Below, one piece after another: positions 17,401 to 26,407 of a stretch of 64,000 nt of DNA (position 1 is the first letter of the stretch; every line of letters begins with the position of its first letter). The translations under genes were made by a program, and so were the position numbers. The notes under the pieces were generated by a model. It saw only the letters and a list, made by a program, of their open reading frames with translations, was not told the origin of the DNA and made no database searches. Location: contig CAINDA010000072.1 of assembly GCA_903847205.1 (NCBI GenBank), positions 1-64,000 of the forward strand, read 5' to 3'. The DNA comes from an uncultured Bacteroidota bacterium. Lineage in GTDB: Bacteria > Bacteroidota > Bacteroidia > 2-12-FULL-35-15.

Positions 17401-20101
17401 CAAGAGAACCTGTAAAATTGAAAGCCATGCTTGGAGTAAGAGTCATGGAACCGAATATTTTTAAAGTATTTGAATAATCTCCAAACAATGCGGGTGAATT
17501 TGTAACACCAGTCCACACCATATTATTGGCGTATGCAGTAGGAACATTAATAGTAACCATTTGTCCGGCAAGAGAAAACGAATTTGCATCAAAAAAGGCA
17601 TTATCTATTGGTGTAGGAGAACATCCTGAAGGAGTGCCTCCACTTGTTGCTGCCCAATGGCTGCCATCATTCCAATTCCCTCCATTTCCCACCCAATAAA
17701 GATTTTTTGGAAGAAGAGGGCTTATATTCATCCCTGAATTATTGCTTAAATCAATCGCATTATTAGCAGTGAACACGGCTCCTCCTCCTGCATTAATATC
17801 TTTAAGTGTAACATAAGACAGGGCCACGGAACCAGAGCTTTTGGCAATATTTGCTTTACTGCCTCCCGTACCCGATTTTATGTCAATAAGAGCACCGCAG
17901 CTTCCTGATGCTGACATTACTGAATTTATTGTCTGTGTTGAACCGCCTGCCAGGGTGTAGGTGTGGCCCGGGGTTAAAGTTAAACTGTTAAAAACATTGC
18001 TGCTGTAAATATCACCGTCTTTTAAAATGGTTACGTTATTACAGCTATTGTTGTTATATAACACTGCGTTTGCGGCGAAGGAAACATCATGAAAACTGCC
18101 GCCTTGAATAAATCCGTCGGAAGAAAAAGAGACATCATTAATGGTGTTATTATCTATCACTTTTCCTAAGGCAGCCCCTATAAAGAATATATTATTGTAC
18201 GTAAATCCTCCGCCGATAAAATCCTGTTCACCACCGCTTATCCCCGTTCCGTTGATTGTAGACGTTCCGGCATTAATGGTCATTCCGGTATGATTAATAT
18301 TCCAGATGGTTCCGTTAAACGAAAGGTTAAAAACAGATGAACCCATATTAAGAACCCTTGCAGTGCTGGTAAGAGAATTGAATGCATAGGCATTTACAGT
18401 ATTATTATTAGTTGTTAATGTGCCATTATTAAGGTAAATCCAGTAACTGCATGAAAGTGCGTCTTGTAATGTCCAGCCGCCTCCAGTACCATCAAATGTC
18501 ATTGAAGTATTTATGATGTTGCCCGCTGTTGTTATTGTTTGACCATTTGAAACAGCTTCAAAATAGATTGAACCTGAAAAGTTAAATGTCATTCCGGCAG
18601 CAAGTGTCAGCGACCCATAAATATTCAATGTGTTAGAGTAATCCCCATAAAAAGTTGGATTATTAGTAACTCCGGTCCAATTCATATTATTTAGGTTTGC
18701 TGTAGGAACATTAACAGTAACAATCTGCCCGGTTTGAGTAAAGGAATTAGCATCAAAAAAAACATTGTCTATCGGTGAAGGAGAACACCCTGCAGAAACG
18801 CCGCCACTCATAGTTGACCAATGGGCGCCGTCATTCCAGTTTCCGCTGTTTCCAACCCAGAATAATTTTTTTGAAGCAAGCACACTTATTGACCATCCTG
18901 TATTATTTCCAAAATCATTAGCATTATTAGCTGCGAAAGATGCTCCTCCAAATGCATTAATATCTTTTAATGAAACAAATGATAATGCAATGGTACCAGC
19001 AGATTTATTTATTGAGGCCTGGCTGCCTGGAGTACTTGATTTTATTTCAATAAGGGCACCGCAGTTTCCGTTTGCTGTCAATGTTGAATTTATTGTTTGT
19101 GTTGTACCGTTGGTTAATATGTAGGAATAACCGGGGCTTAGAGTTAAGTTATTAAACGTATTACTGCTTGATATCGCGCCATTGTTATTGATAGTAACAT
19201 TATTGTAAGTGCAATTGCTGGTCATAAAGGCACCAGCAGAAAAAGTAACGTTGTGAAAAGTGCAATTACCTTGAATATATCCGTCATTGGCAAATGAAAC
19301 ATCATGGATAATACTATTGCCATTAATCTTTCCGGGCTGTGTACCGGTAAAAAAAATATCGTTGTAAGTAAATCCCCCTCCGTAAAAATCCTGGCTTCCT
19401 CCGCTTGTGCCTACTCCCCTGATGGTGGAAGTACCTGAATTCAGTGTCATTCCAGTTGGATTGATTTCCCAGATAGAACCGTAGAAGGAGAAATTAAAAG
19501 TGGAAGCCCCCATATTAATTGCCCTGGCGGCGCTGGATATAGAAGTGAAAGCATATGCATTCACTGTTTGATTATTTGTATTTAAAGTGCCGTTGTTCAA
19601 GTAAATCCATCCTGTATTCAGCGCATCCTGCAATGTCCAGCTGCCGCCGATACCATTAAATGTTAATGATGTATTTATTAAGCTGCCTGCAGTGGTTATT
19701 GTCTGCCCTAAAGAAACTGCTTCAAAACTGACAGGGCCGCCGAAATTGAATAACATTCCGGAAGCAAGAGTTAATGAACCGTAAATTTTTAACGTGTTGG
19801 TGTAATCCCCATAAAATGCGGGTGTTTTTGCCACACCGGTCCAGGTCATGTTTGCACATTGAACAATAGGCTGGTCTACGGTTACTGTCTGGCCTGTAAT
19901 AGGAAATGAAAGAGCATCAAAAAAAACATTATCAGTTGACTGAGGCACTTGTGTTCGGAATACAGTACCGCCTGAAGTGCTTGCCCAGTGGGAAGAAAAA
20001 TCAGACCAGCTGCCAGAACCGCCTACCCAAAAATAATTTACGCCAAGCATATTAAAACCTGACAAAATAATTGCAAAGAAAAGAGTGATTTTTATTTTCA
20101 T
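14465..20101 (-). CDS. Giant T9SS-secreted surface protein with three large repeats
   Basis: The 1878-residue protein starts with a signal peptide (MKIKITLFFAIILSGFNMLG). It then has three ~388-residue repeats beginning near residues 23, 411 and 800. Each opens with a FWVG.SG.W.D..HW segment followed by DN.FFDA.SF, and continues as Asn/Thr/Gly-rich beta strands that suggest a beta-helix. Ig-like/HYR-like beta domains follow from ~1195 to ~1540. A Cys/His-rich stretch at ~1592-1635 contains repeated CNH..C motifs (CNHVC, CNHHC, NCSH) and may bind metal. A polymer-type beta-helix region follows (~1640-1750). The end is a type A T9SS sorting domain (~1790-1878; VYPNPSSDNFNLQI ... GIYLLRI). It is probably exported by T9SS and attached to or released from the cell surface as an adhesin-like protein. 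Its function is not known. Confidence 0.88.
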   Translation of the reverse strand: MKIKITLFFAIILSGFNMLGVNYFWVGGSGSWSDFSSHWASTSGGTVFRTQVPQSTDNVFFDALSFPITGQTVTVDQPIVQCANMTWTGVAKTPAFYGDYTNTLKIYGSLTLASGMLFNFGGPVSFEAVSLGQTITTAGSLINTSLTFNGIGGSWTLQDALNTGWIYLNNGTLNTNNQTVNAYAFTSISSAARAINMGASTFNFSFYGSIWEINPTGMTLNSGTSTIRGVGTSGGSQDFYGGGFTYNDIFFTGTQPGKINGNSIIHDVSFANDGYIQGNCTFHNVTFSAGAFMTSNCTYNNVTINNNGAISSSNTFNNLTLSPGYSYILTNGTTQTINSTLTANGNCGALIEIKSSTPGSQASINKSAGTIALSFVSLKDINAFGGASFAANNANDFGNNTGWSISVLASKKLFWVGNSGNWNDGAHWSTMSGGVSAGCSPSPIDNVFFDANSFTQTGQIVTVNVPTANLNNMNWTGVTNNPTFYGDYSNTLNIYGSLTLAAGMTFNFSGSIYFEAVSNGQTITTAGNIINTSMTFDGTGGGWTLQDALSCSYWIYLNNGTLTTNNNTVNAYAFNSLTSTARVLNMGSSVFNLSFNGTIWNINHTGMTINAGTSTINGTGISGGEQDFIGGGFTYNNIFFIGAALGKVIDNNTINDVSFSSDGFIQGGSFHDVSFAANAVLYNNNSCNNVTILKDGDIYSSNVFNSLTLTPGHTYTLAGGSTQTINSVMSASGSCGALIDIKSGTGGSKANIAKSSGSVALSYVTLKDINAGGGAVFTANNAIDLSNNSGMNISPLLPKNLYWVGNGGNWNDGSHWAATSGGTPSGCSPTPIDNAFFDANSFSLAGQMVTINVPTAYANNMVWTGVTNSPALFGDYSNTLKIFGSMTLTPSMAFNFTGSLVFGATTVGQTITTAGRSINTSITFDGIGGAWTLQDALTCNYWIYLNNGILTTNNKTVNAYAFNSNTSSNRTLNMGSSIFNLSFNGLIWDINHTGMTINSGTSTINGTGTSGGEQDFNGGGFTYNNIFFIGSALGKIIDNNTVNDVSFASDGFIQGGNFHDVSFSANAVLYNSNTCNNVTIAKNGDLLGSNTFNNLKFSPGYTYTLTAGETQTIINGGNICAQGTGALPIRVQSSIAGVPSIISKTNGTICWDYVRLSDISALGGAVFNAGSAPVNSQDMGGNNGWLYTGGCFLSGCSPCIPPSITANTGNVSVCSGGSAVFTTAAFGTGLTYQWQVNQGNGFTNIYSSALYSGVTTNALTITAASNTVNGFQYRCAVTGTCSPSVFSNPGTLIVNPLPVASSLVNSSAITVTASAGTSPYSGTGVFTDLAAGTYSYTVMDANGCSAVTTAVVTITSGDNIPPIAICKNASVSLSGGTTVITSSTINNGSHDNVGISTITLNRNSFTCSDIGNNAVTLTVKDYSGNTSSCQSIVTVTGNIPAVSISQSLLPGFCQGGAVVLNANSSTDVSYLWSSAETSPSKNVYASGINSVTVTNSYGCTASASYTVSYNASSLLSSYTVIAKDELEFENYSFVQSGGVGATSMNGGIEVENHSSIIGNNTFAEAHNISVNSSSIAAVKIFTSAAITLPAYKTNPYCQNIPGKCNHVCSNNSGSCNHHCDGSSLNCSHSNKNKNFANNASVTLSDSIYSKVNLGNNAAASFTQPIVYVKSLTTGSHASISFKGCTEIRVAGNIELGEYTSFNSGSKGLVIYCDGDVEIEKGCLFTGSIYSKGEIKTEGTNAAAIAMKGMFIGQKVESEYTSWNWNTVCSSCNAVRSFNIEDENSSSNNQSGTEALVGMSAFVYPNPSSDNFNLQITSDDKSPVDIRVYDVTGKEVLVKNNVEATSQINFGNDLKAGIYLLRITQGDLNKTLRIIKQNN

Positions 20102-20493
20102 TTAATGTTCCAATTAGTGATGGTTTTACATGTGAAAAAACAACGAATGTATTGTACTTTTTCGGAGACAAAAGTAAATATTAAAAAAGGATCAAAGGGC
20201 TGAAATACGGTGGTTTTACCAAAGGAGGCGTTAATCGGTAAGGATAAAGATGGCGTTTGCAACGTTTATTTTATAGGGCAATTTTGGGAAAATAAGTGGA
20301 AAGTACTGCTGAGTATGGGGTACAGCCTTTAGGTTATCTTGCTTTTGCTTTTTTTGTTTTTATACGAACAAATTTTAAACTATATGCTTCGGGTGTGAGT
20401 TTAGAGTTGGTATTTTAACTTGCAGAGCTGAGCCGGCCGATAAAAATAAAACGTAAAAAAATAGAATTAAAACATTTAAGAAATCCTGATTAA
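20102..20493. other. Intergenic region, no gene seen
   Basis: This 392-bp stretch separates two genes that both read leftward. Apart from the promoter element at 20169-20176, I see only AT-rich sequence with a T-rich run near 20345-20365. No open frame, hairpin terminator or repeat stands out. Confidence 0.6.
20169..20176 (-). promoter_or_regulatory. -7 promoter element TACTTTTG for the large surface protein
   Basis: Exact TAnnTTTG match on the - strand, 67 bases before the ATG at 20101. A TTTG at 20193-20196 gives a short 16-base spacer to a possible -33 element. Confidence 0.45.
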
Positions 20494-21213
20494 TTATTTC
20501 CCTCCGGCAACAGGAGCCTTGTCTGATACGTTCAGTAGTTCTACTTCATAAATTAAAGCAGAGTTGGGAGGAATTATTCCTGCGAGTCCCTTTTCCCCAA
20601 ATCCAAGAGCAGATGGAATGTACACCCTCCATAAAGAACCTGCAGGCATAATTTGCAAAATTTCGCTCATGCCTGGTATTACTGTATTGGCAGTAGTTTT
20701 AACAGGACTGTTTTTCGGATATGTATCTTCAAATTGTTTCCCGCCAGCTAAGTAGCCTTTTAAATGCACCTGAACTGAATCGGTAAGCTGCGGGCGTTTT
20801 CCTAAGCCGGCTTTAATAATGGTATAGCAGACTCCGCTTGGAAGTATTCCCAATCCGGGTTTTCCTTTAATACTTTCAAAAAGTTGTTTCTCCTGCAGGG
20901 CACTTCGCGCTGCAGTGTTATGTTTCAAGTAATTATCCAGCAGGCGGGGAATGCTGTCGGCATTTACAAGTAATGGTTTGTTTTGGAGTGCATCGTCAAG
21001 GCCTTTGTTAAATATTGCCGGTGTGCTGATCACAAAACCATTGGTGTTGATATACAGCCCGAGGTAAGCACCAAGAATATACTGTATTGAATCAGCCGAG
21101 GTGGTTATTTTTACTGCAGGTGCAGTATTTGCTGCTTTGATCGGGGTTATTGGCTTTTGCGCGGAGACAGCTAAAGAGATAAACATTACTGAGGTGAAAA
21201 TTATTCTTTTCAT
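20494..21213 (-). CDS. Secreted FKBP-type peptidyl-prolyl cis-trans isomerase
   Basis: The 239-residue protein catalyses proline isomerisation, probably in the periplasm. The ATG at 21213 opens a clear signal peptide (MKRIIFTSVMFISLAVSAQ); a 17-codon upstream extension would destroy it. Residues ~40-120 form the FKBP N-terminal dimerisation-type helices (DSIQYILGAYLGLYINTNG, FNKGLDDALQNKPLL). Residues ~135-235 form the FKBP catalytic domain (VQVHLKGYLAGGKQFEDTY, VIPGMSEILQIMPAGSLWRVYIPSALGFGEKG, IPPNSALIYEVELLNV). The layout resembles FkpA/Mip-type chaperone isomerases. It lies alone, downstream of the tamL gene direction, and may assist folding of envelope proteins. Confidence 0.92.
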   Translation of the reverse strand: MKRIIFTSVMFISLAVSAQKPITPIKAANTAPAVKITTSADSIQYILGAYLGLYINTNGFVISTPAIFNKGLDDALQNKPLLVNADSIPRLLDNYLKHNTAARSALQEKQLFESIKGKPGLGILPSGVCYTIIKAGLGKRPQLTDSVQVHLKGYLAGGKQFEDTYPKNSPVKTTANTVIPGMSEILQIMPAGSLWRVYIPSALGFGEKGLAGIIPPNSALIYEVELLNVSDKAPVAGGK

Positions 21214-21423
21214 TTTATGGATGATAATTGTATAATTTTTTATTGATAGAATCATTAATACCAATTTTTCTATTTAGAAAAATAATTTCACAAAACTCAG
21301 TTTAATTTACTGCTCCTGCAAATAATATTTTAAAATTATCTAGAACATTGCTGTAAGTGTCAGTGAGGCCTTAAATTAATTTTAAGAAATTATGAATTAT
21401 CAAATTGGCTGAAATAATTTCAA

Positions 21424-23907
21424 TTAAAAAGGGTATCCAATACCAATATTAAAGCCTAAAAAATTATACTTATTATCAGAATGCGAACCACGGTAATCTT
21501 GTTTCCAGCTTGAATCAAACAAATGCTGAAGTACCCAGCGTTTACTTTCTTCAAACTGAGGATCCCTGGCTTTTATACCTAAGTCAAACCTGATAATAAA
21601 AAAACTAAAATCTGCGCGGATACCGACTCCAGTTCCAATGGCTATTTCTTTATAAAATCTGTTAAATTGAAAATCCCCGCCAACGCGCGATGGATCTGGC
21701 TGCCGAAGCCATGTATTTCCTCCGTCAATAAAAATTGCGCCGTTAATTATTTTAAATAATTTTAGTCGGAGTTCTACATTTCCTTCTAACTGCCCGTCCC
21801 CGATCTGATCAAATGAAAATGTGTTGTTGGAAGATGAACCTGGACCGAGGGTGCGTGACTGCCATGCCCGGATGCCGTTGGCTCCGCCGCTGAAAAAACT
21901 GCGCTCAAAGGGCAATGACGGGAAATTTGCAAACGGTTTACCCATACCAGCAGCAATACGGAAAACTATTTTGTTTATCTCATTTTTGTTATAATAAAAG
22001 CGGTAATCGGCATCCACACGCAGGTACTGTGAATACGCAACATTCAGTAATGTATAACTTCCCTCTTCTTTTGCAAAGGTATTGGCATGAATAGAATTTG
22101 CCAGATCATAAGCACCTTTTAAAATGTTACCAGATGATTCGGCATTTAATTTAAAAAAAGAAAAGTTTTTTTGTTTTTTTAAATCTTGTTCATCGTAAGT
22201 ATAAGTATAGCGTGTGCTGGTAGATAAGTGATTGCTAAAACTGTTTTTAATGAATTTGTTATTAAGACTGTTAAGATAATTTTCAAAATCTGGCTGCAAT
22301 CCAACTTTCACCATATTGATAACAAGCGGGCTGAAAGCATGGTGTATTTTTGCATTTTCTTTCCAGGTATAGCCCAATGAAAAGTTAAGGATACTGCGTA
22401 TATAATCCGGTCTGCGCTCATAGTTAAGAGCACTTGTAAATATTGTTTTAGGGTTAGATTTTTTTGTGTTCTTTACTCCGAACGGCATTAAAAAACGCGG
22501 AAAATAAATATTGATTTCGGGTCCAAACTGCACGGTATTGAATGTTTGAACATTGGTTGTTTTATTATCTGTGTTTTGGTTTAAGGGTCTTTGCGCTTCG
22601 GTACCGCCTTTCAACCGAAGTTCAAACACTTCGGCGCCTTTAAATAAATTACGATTTTGAAAAACAATACTTCCGGAAACACCTAACTGGCCTGATCTGT
22701 TGGTGCCTTCGGTTTCAACAGTGAATGATTGTTTTAATATAGGGCTGAGCAGTAAAATACAATCAAGATTGGTGCTGCCAGGAGTCTGGGTGAAATTTAT
22801 GCTGATTGATTTAAATGCTTTAAGTTCCGAAAGGCGCTTATAAGTATCATCAACATTTTTTAATTGGTATAACTCTCCCTGACGGATAAAGACTGCATCA
22901 AGTAATACTTTGGTTTTATATCTTAATTTTTCTTTGTGAACAATATTATATCCTTCAACAAGCAATGTATCTTTATGAACATCATCAGCTTTTTTTGATA
23001 TAAAATCCGGCTGGATATAAATATTATTAATAAAAAAACGTTTATGAGGAGCTTCAACTATAGAATCAGAATAATCATTGAATTTTCGGGCAAAGTTTTT
23101 TATGCCCATGGTAATATTTACTTTTCTGCTCCCGATGGTGGTATCAATCTCAAAATAAATATAATCTTTTGTAAAAAGAAAATACCCATTATTATTTAAT
23201 TGTGCTGTAACCCGGTCTCTTTCCTTTTGAATTACATCTACATCGTAGTTATTACCCTTTAAAATCAATGAATTGGTGCTGTCGGAAAAAACATAATATT
23301 TCAGCTGATCATCGGGTATTTTATAAAAAAGCTGATTGAAGGTATAGGGCGCCGAAACTTTTATATTGTAATAAACATCAACTTTTTTTCTTCGTTTGTA
23401 GTGAATGGAATCACTCACTGAATTAATAAAATAACCTTTACTATTTAAAAATAATTTAATCTGTTTTGCAGATTTCTGCATCAATGAAGAGTCGAATATT
23501 ACTGGGGGTTCGCTGATTTCTAGGAGCCATTCACCAAAAAGAGCCCTTTCGCTTTTCTTTTCTTTTTTGCCCTTTGCAACACGCTTTGCATTTTTGTCTG
23601 CAAGTTTATTGTCGTGAAGAATACGTTTTCGTTTTATCTTATTTTCATTTGCCATATTATGCAGCCATAAATGGAAACGGAATACTCCTAAAATTTTACG
23701 GTTAGGCTTTTGCTTGATATAAGTTTCAAAATCATTTTTATCGATTTTGGTGTCTTTATCAAAAATGAAATTTTTATTGAGAAGGTATTCCGCTTTGGAG
23801 AGCTTTTTTGCCGGATTGCAGGCATAAAAAAGCAATGGCAGTAAAGCTGTGAATAGTAATTTTATGTAGGAAGATTGTGTCAATGTATCAATTTGAAAAT
23901 TTATCAA
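21424..23907 (-). CDS. TamL-like lipoprotein of the BamA/Omp85 family
   Basis: The up to 827-residue protein has a C-terminal Omp85/surface-antigen beta-barrel (~residues 380-827). The barrel ends GYPF with a terminal aromatic residue and includes FFSGGANGIRAWQSRTLGPGS, the conserved substrate-loop-like (L6-type) motif, and GNVELRLKLFKIINGAIFIDGGNTW. N-terminal POTRA-like segments (SKGYFINSVSD, LNNNGYFLFTKDYIYF) precede it. The signal peptide ends in LLFYAC, a lipobox, so the mature protein is lipidated at Cys30. This is the hallmark of TamL, the Bacteroidota TamA counterpart that works with TamB. No ATG precedes the lipobox: starts could be the TTG at 23907 or the TTG at 23883. tamB lies 2.5 kb away in the same orientation. 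Confidence 0.85.
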   Translation of the reverse strand: MINFQIDTLTQSSYIKLLFTALLPLLFYACNPAKKLSKAEYLLNKNFIFDKDTKIDKNDFETYIKQKPNRKILGVFRFHLWLHNMANENKIKRKRILHDNKLADKNAKRVAKGKKEKKSERALFGEWLLEISEPPVIFDSSLMQKSAKQIKLFLNSKGYFINSVSDSIHYKRRKKVDVYYNIKVSAPYTFNQLFYKIPDDQLKYYVFSDSTNSLILKGNNYDVDVIQKERDRVTAQLNNNGYFLFTKDYIYFEIDTTIGSRKVNITMGIKNFARKFNDYSDSIVEAPHKRFFINNIYIQPDFISKKADDVHKDTLLVEGYNIVHKEKLRYKTKVLLDAVFIRQGELYQLKNVDDTYKRLSELKAFKSISINFTQTPGSTNLDCILLLSPILKQSFTVETEGTNRSGQLGVSGSIVFQNRNLFKGAEVFELRLKGGTEAQRPLNQNTDNKTTNVQTFNTVQFGPEINIYFPRFLMPFGVKNTKKSNPKTIFTSALNYERRPDYIRSILNFSLGYTWKENAKIHHAFSPLVINMVKVGLQPDFENYLNSLNNKFIKNSFSNHLSTSTRYTYTYDEQDLKKQKNFSFFKLNAESSGNILKGAYDLANSIHANTFAKEEGSYTLLNVAYSQYLRVDADYRFYYNKNEINKIVFRIAAGMGKPFANFPSLPFERSFFSGGANGIRAWQSRTLGPGSSSNNTFSFDQIGDGQLEGNVELRLKLFKIINGAIFIDGGNTWLRQPDPSRVGGDFQFNRFYKEIAIGTGVGIRADFSFFIIRFDLGIKARDPQFEESKRWVLQHLFDSSWKQDYRGSHSDNKYNFLGFNIGIGYPF

Positions 23908-24010
23908 TTTGAAAATTAAATAAGTTGATTATCAAATCAGCACACTTGCCCGACTGAAAAGACATCACTCGTTCTGAGGGTTATCAAATTAACAACGGCT
24001 GCTAAATTAC

Positions 24011-24018
24011 TATATTTG
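24011..24018 (+). promoter_or_regulatory. -7 promoter element TATATTTG for the RNA methyltransferase gene
   Basis: Exact TAnnTTTG match, 23 bases before the ATG at 24042. No clear -33 element. Confidence 0.5.
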
Positions 24019-24041
24019 CCGAAATAAAATTTGATAATAAA

Positions 24042-24809
24042 ATGCTGTCGAAAAACCAACTGAAGTTTGTGAACTCGTTGAAACAAAAAAAATTCAGAGA
24101 GGAGCATAACTCTTTTACAGCTGAAGGAACTAAAATTGTATCCGAGCTGCTTCATTCGAGAATAAAAGTGAAGCAGGTGTATGCGTCTGCTGATTTTTTG
24201 AACCGTATATCTATTGATAAAAGTATTGAATCTGTTGAGGTGAAAATCAGCGAGCTTGAGCGTATATCTTCACTTACAAGCCCTAATGAAGTTCTTGCGG
24301 TCTGCGAAATCCCGAGCTGCGAACTGAATAAAAACGAATTGAATGATAAGCTTACATTGGTATTGGACAACATTAAAGACCCGGGCAACCTAGGAACACT
24401 AATCCGTATTGCTGATTGGTTTGGAATTGACTCCATTATTTGCAGCCATGAAACTGCCGATGCATTTAATCCTAAAGTTGTGCAGGCTACAATGGGGTCG
24501 ATTGCGAGAATAAAACTTCACTATACAGATCTGGCTGATTTTTTTAAAAAAAATAATTCAGATATTTCACTGCCTGTTTACGGTGCTTTGCTTGAGGGAG
24601 AAAGTATTTACGGGAAAAAGTTAACAGCTTCCGGCTTTATTATTATCGGCAATGAATCGAAAGGGATTTCGAATCATTTACTCCCATATATTTCTGACAA
24701 AATAAGCATCCCGTCATTTTCACATTTTAAATCAGCTGCTGGTGAAGCTGAATCATTAAATGCAGCTATTGCAGCAGCTCTTATATGTTCAGAATTCAGA
24801 AGGAGATAA
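24042..24809 (+). CDS. SpoU/TrmH-family RNA 2'-O-methyltransferase
   Basis: The 255-residue enzyme transfers a methyl group from SAM to a ribose 2'-OH in rRNA or tRNA. Residues ~1-95 form the substrate-binding domain (KNQLKFVNSLKQKKFREEHNSFTAEG), related to the L30e-like domain of RlmB-type enzymes. The C-terminal SPOUT knot shows all three family motifs: LDNIKDPGNLGTLIRIADWFG (motif 1, catalytic Arg), IIIGNESKGIS (motif 2) and GEAESLNAAIAAALIC (motif 3). The target nucleotide cannot be deduced. It is divergent from tamL and monocistronic. Confidence 0.9.
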   Translation: MLSKNQLKFVNSLKQKKFREEHNSFTAEGTKIVSELLHSRIKVKQVYASADFLNRISIDKSIESVEVKISELERISSLTSPNEVLAVCEIPSCELNKNELNDKLTLVLDNIKDPGNLGTLIRIADWFGIDSIICSHETADAFNPKVVQATMGSIARIKLHYTDLADFFKKNNSDISLPVYGALLEGESIYGKKLTASGFIIIGNESKGISNHLLPYISDKISIPSFSHFKSAAGEAESLNAAIAAALICSEFRRR

Positions 24810-24891
24810 GATAATTTGTTGAATTGGAAATGAATTTAATTAGAGGTCTGTCCATAGAGTCCGCTAATTCAATTATATAAAAAAAGCCTGC

Positions 24892-25033
24892 CTCAGATTC
24901 ACAAATTTAAAAGAAAATAAATTTTATTAATCTGTGAATCTGGTGCTAATTTTGACTTGATTTTTTCAACCCACTCAGCAGTCTGCTTTTCCAATGTTCT
25001 TTCGTATTTGATGCCGCTGACCGGTAACAATTA
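24892..25033 (-). other. Short orphan open frame with a flanking 10-bp inverted repeat
   Basis: On the - strand a 43-codon frame runs from a TTG at 25030 to the TGA at 24899, between two in-frame stops. Its composition looks protein-like (GIKYERTLEKQTAEWVEKIK) but no ATG is present. It may be the remnant of a larger gene. CAGATTCACA (24894-24903) and TGTGAATCTG (24932-24941) form a perfect inverted repeat over its end. No family is recognised. Confidence 0.25.
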
Positions 25034-25075
25034 ATTGATAAATTTTCAAATTTCAAAATTTCCAAATTGTCTTAG

Positions 25076-25083
25076 TATCTTTG
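25076..25083 (+). promoter_or_regulatory. -7 promoter element TATCTTTG for ribBA
   Basis: Exact TAnnTTTG match, 16 bases before the ribBA ATG. The leader is only about 10 bases, too short for an FMN riboswitch. Confidence 0.5.
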
Positions 25084-25099
25084 TGAAAATATAAAAAAA

Positions 25100-26314
25100 A
25101 TGAAATCTGTATTAAATACAATCAGCGAAGCTCTCGAAGACTTAAAGGCTGGCAGAGTAATTATTGTAGTGGATGATGAAAATAGAGAAAATGAAGGCGA
25201 TTTTATTGCTGCAGCATCCAAGGTTACCCCGGAAATAGTGAATTTTATGGCTACTCACGGCCGCGGACTTATCTGTGCTGCAATTACTGAGGAACGCTGT
25301 GCACAGCTGGGGCTTGAAATGATGGTAAGCAACAATACCTCTCAAAATACTACAGCTTTTACTGTTTCCATTGATCTGCTGGGATACGGATGTACTTCCG
25401 GCATTTCAGCAAGTGACCGCTCTAAAACTATTCAAGCTCTGGTTAATCCTGATATAAAGCCTGAAGAGTTCGGCAAGCCAGGGCATATTTTTCCGCTCAA
25501 AGCTAAAAACGGCGGTGTACTGCGTAGAGCAGGGCATACCGAAGCAACCATTGATCTTGCCCGTCTGGCAGGTTTTGAATCTGCAGGCGCATTAGTTGAA
25601 ATTATGAATGAAGACGGCACAATGGCGCGTCTGCCTCAATTGCTTGATATTGCTAAAAAATTTGATTTGAAAATTATTTCTATTGAAGATCTGATTGCTT
25701 ATCGTATTAAAAATGAAAGCATCATTATTAAAGATGTTGAGGTGAAAATGCCCACTAAATGGGGTAGTTTTCAATTAACTGCCTACCGCCAGACAACCAA
25801 CAACCAGGAACATCTTGCATTGACAAAAGGAACTTGGGGAAAAGATGAACCGATTTTGGTTCGCGTACATTCATCTTGTTTAACAGGCGACGTTTTTGGA
25901 TCTTGCCGCTGCGACTGCGGCCCGCAGCTTCAGAAGTCAATGGAAATGATTGAAAAGGAAGGGAAGGGTGTAATCTTATATATGAACCAGGAAGGGCGGG
26001 GGATAGGGCTGCTGAACAAATTAAAAGCATATAAACTTCAGGAAGAAGGACGTGATACAGTTGAAGCAAATCTTGAATTGGGTTTCGGAATGGACGAACG
26101 GGATTATGGCGTAGGTGCACAGATTCTGCGTGATTTAGGTGCAGTCAAAATTCGTTTGATGAGTAATAATCCTAAGAAGCGCGCCGGACTTATCGGCTAC
26201 GGATTAGAAATTGTTGAAAATGTTGCAATTGAAATTGAATCGAACGAACATAATAAATTTTATCTTCAGACAAAGCGTGATAAAATGGGGCATTCATTAA
26301 AATTGGATAAATAA
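25100..26314 (+). CDS. ribBA: Bifunctional DHBP synthase / GTP cyclohydrolase II
   Basis: The 404-residue riboflavin-pathway enzyme has two halves. The RibB half (residues ~1-205) makes 3,4-dihydroxy-2-butanone 4-phosphate. It shows [25 protein letters not shown] and [19 protein letters not shown]. The RibA half (~206-404) opens GTP. It shows [20 protein letters not shown] with the three zinc-binding Cys, [11 protein letters not shown] and [16 protein letters not shown]. Both active sites look intact, so this is a true bifunctional enzyme. It is a single-gene unit with a TATCTTTG element just upstream. No other riboflavin gene is in the window. Confidence 0.97.
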   Translation: MKSVLNTISEALEDLKAGRVIIVVDDENRENEGDFIAAASKVTPEIVNFMATHGRGLICAAITEERCAQLGLEMMVSNNTSQNTTAFTVSIDLLGYGCTSGISASDRSKTIQALVNPDIKPEEFGKPGHIFPLKAKNGGVLRRAGHTEATIDLARLAGFESAGALVEIMNEDGTMARLPQLLDIAKKFDLKIISIEDLIAYRIKNESIIIKDVEVKMPTKWGSFQLTAYRQTTNNQEHLALTKGTWGKDEPILVRVHSSCLTGDVFGSCRCDCGPQLQKSMEMIEKEGKGVILYMNQEGRGIGLLNKLKAYKLQEEGRDTVEANLELGFGMDERDYGVGAQILRDLGAVKIRLMSNNPKKRAGLIGYGLEIVENVAIEIESNEHNKFYLQTKRDKMGHSLKLDK

Positions 26315-26407
26315 TTAAATAAATTACCGCCTGATAGAAAAATATTTTTGATTTAAAAGAAAGAGGGTTCAGCAAATATATCAGCCGGCTGATTATTGGT
26401 TAATGGC

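Noticed and set aside
24894-24941. The 10-bp inverted repeat as a terminator of the RNA methyltransferase gene
   Set aside because: The loop is long (28 bases) and no T run follows on the + strand, so a terminator function is not supported.
25033-25099. An FMN riboswitch in front of ribBA
   Set aside because: Only about 16 bases separate the -7 element from the ATG, and no RFN-like sequence is present.
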